Of a DNA stretch of 64,000 nucleotides, positions 62,501 to 64,000 are shown in pieces (position 1 is the first letter of the stretch; every line of letters starts with the position of its first letter). Source of the stretch: Homarus americanus (taxonomy: Eukaryota > Arthropoda > Malacostraca > Decapoda > Nephropidae); contig NW_024736071.1 in assembly GCF_018991925.1 (NCBI RefSeq), forward strand, positions 16,241,402 through 16,305,401, in the 5' to 3' direction. Made by a program: the position numbers and the translations under genes. The notes below the pieces were generated by a model, which was given only the letters and a program-made list of their open reading frames with translations, searched no databases and was not told the DNA's origin.

Positions 62501-64000
62501 TCTCACACTTGACGATGCGCAGTACAAGACTTTTTCATTAGGAAGCTTTCAGGCGACCAATATCGTTCTGTGGAATGTCGTTCTCGGGTGAAGAAGTTAG
62601 CCAAAGGATTCGCCAAAGGATTCGGGTGTTGGAGATCGGGTGCTAGAGGTCGGGGTGTTAAAGGTACATGAGAGCCAGTTTACAGTAATCCGTTGTATAC
62701 TGCGTCGATGGCAAAAATAAACATCACACTTTGTTTCGAAATTCATTTAAAAAAACACTATTTTCTATGTCCAAAAGGGATAAACGTGGTATTTTGTTTA
62801 CATCAGGGATAAATTAACAAGGCGCCGTTTTCTTCACGTCTACAAGAATCATCAGCATCTCGTTCTCCCTAAGGCTCATAAAGTAAATGGTGGGGAGGGG
62901 AAGTGAGCCGCCGCGTTACTCAGCCAAGTTTTGATGATGCGGCATCTGGCTCGTGCTTATCACAGTCTTTAACAGTTAATGTTAATATGATTGGGCCATT
63001 TTTTACAAGTTATTGGATATTTTGTGAGTTGCAATGAAGGGAGGCGCGCCATTTTTGCCCCGTATATCAGTTATAAGTTCCTCCATTATGGCCAGTAACA
63101 GCTTGTTTATTATGGAACAGACAGAGTGCGGGGGAATGAAACTCGAGGATGAAAGAAAATATGCTGCGGAAGTTGTATTAAATATGAATATATTTACGAT
63201 GTGAGATTAATTCTTTTAACATTTAATATTTTCCCTTCACATTCATCCCCTTACTTTCACCACGATATCCTCACTTTAAGCATCATCCCCTTCACTTTCA
63301 CCATCACCACCACCATTCTCATCAGCCACCACCCCTGTTGTTTACTCTCTTCAGAAACTTGTGTACAGGAAGGCACTGTCATTGTAAGGTCTCATTGCCT
63401 AAGTTCCCAGTCAACACAGGTTGTATGTCCGATTTCTAGTGTTGGTCCTCACGGGTTTATAGTGTGTTCAATCCTCTTTCTTGATAATTTCAGGAGTTAG
63501 ATTAATTTAAGACTCAGGTTATGTTATCATTGTCACGCCTTTGGTACTTTGGGTTCTCCTGTGTAGCGAGAGGGATTAAACCACCTATGCTGATACCCTT
63601 ACTGGCTTACTGAAGATACGCTTCAAAAATTGGCATAAAAAAGTTTGAGGTCGAAGTTACATTGAGATTGTAACTCAGCCAAATGATGGTTATGGGCAGA
63701 TAATAACCGTAAGAACCTTTTATAACCATGACAGTGATTGACAGCATGATCCTGCTAATTTAAAACTTCAGCTTAGAAGTTAAGAGGCAGCTTAGTGGGG
63801 ACCTCAGCTTGTTGTAGCACGATGCCGCGGCGTAATATCTGAGGATGACGATTATATTCACTTGTTACAAGCTTAAAGAGAAAATCGGGATATTAATGGC
63901 ATCGTCTGTTGCGGGTTAAGTCCACCTTAGGCTGATGCATGCGTAGACTGCGTGATACAGAGGAGTTCTCTCTCTTTTTCTCATTCTTTTTGTCTTTTTT
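62501..64000. other. no feature seen
   Basis: Mixed spacer to the end of the window. The 99-codon + frame at 63201-63500 shows no domain and reads through CACCATCACC-rich text. Confidence 0.5.

Overview
This window looks like non-coding (intergenic or intronic) DNA from a decapod crustacean. Five features point there: very dense and long dinucleotide and trinucleotide microsatellites ((TA)n, (AC/GT)n, (AG/CT)n, (TAA)n); repeated short runs of the arthropod telomere-type pentamer TTAGG/AACCT; tRNA-derived SINEs with A and B boxes; AT-rich single-copy spacer; and no bacterial-type gene packing. The exact species cannot be read from the window. I found no protein-coding gene, rRNA or functional tRNA that I can defend. 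Nearly all long open frames are simple repeats translated in several frames.

Layout. 1-5.8 kb: microsatellites, a 28-unit 12-bp minisatellite (1805-2146) and a head-to-head pair of tRNA-like SINE copies walled by (TA)n arrays (5005-5359). 5.8-14 kb: mostly unique AT-rich DNA, with a possible decayed retroelement protease fragment (6208-6411) and degenerate AACCT blocks. 14-28 kb: a 20-bp minisatellite with an 80-bp higher-order period (14281-14720), a 14-bp minisatellite (18378-18712) and many dinucleotide arrays. 28-34 kb is the richest part: a diverged ~57-bp tandem array with one unit inverted (28294-28650); (ATCC)n and 11-bp arrays; a near-perfect foldback element with ~280-bp arms (30881-31664); two giant (TA)n arrays around a SINE remnant; and a 45-bp minisatellite (32615-33222).

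34-45 kb: a MITE end (34566-34670), a second 20-bp minisatellite with an 80-bp higher-order period (36701-36988), a complete SINE with poly-A tail and 9-bp target-site duplication (38860-39267), a leucine-rich-repeat-like open fragment (41968-42183, weak) and an (AACCT)8 block. 45-64 kb: 13-bp and 39/78-bp minisatellites; a 617-bp tandem duplication carrying a ~400-bp (TAA)n array beside a possible pogo/Tigger terminal repeat (56498-57574); long CA arrays; and a ~160-bp MITE with good terminal inverted repeats (61751-61914).

No genes can be shown working together here. The signals of interest are structural: repeats seeding repeats, higher-order periodicity in short minisatellites, and long hairpin-forming inverted repeats. 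All coordinates and identities were read by eye; copy numbers are approximate.
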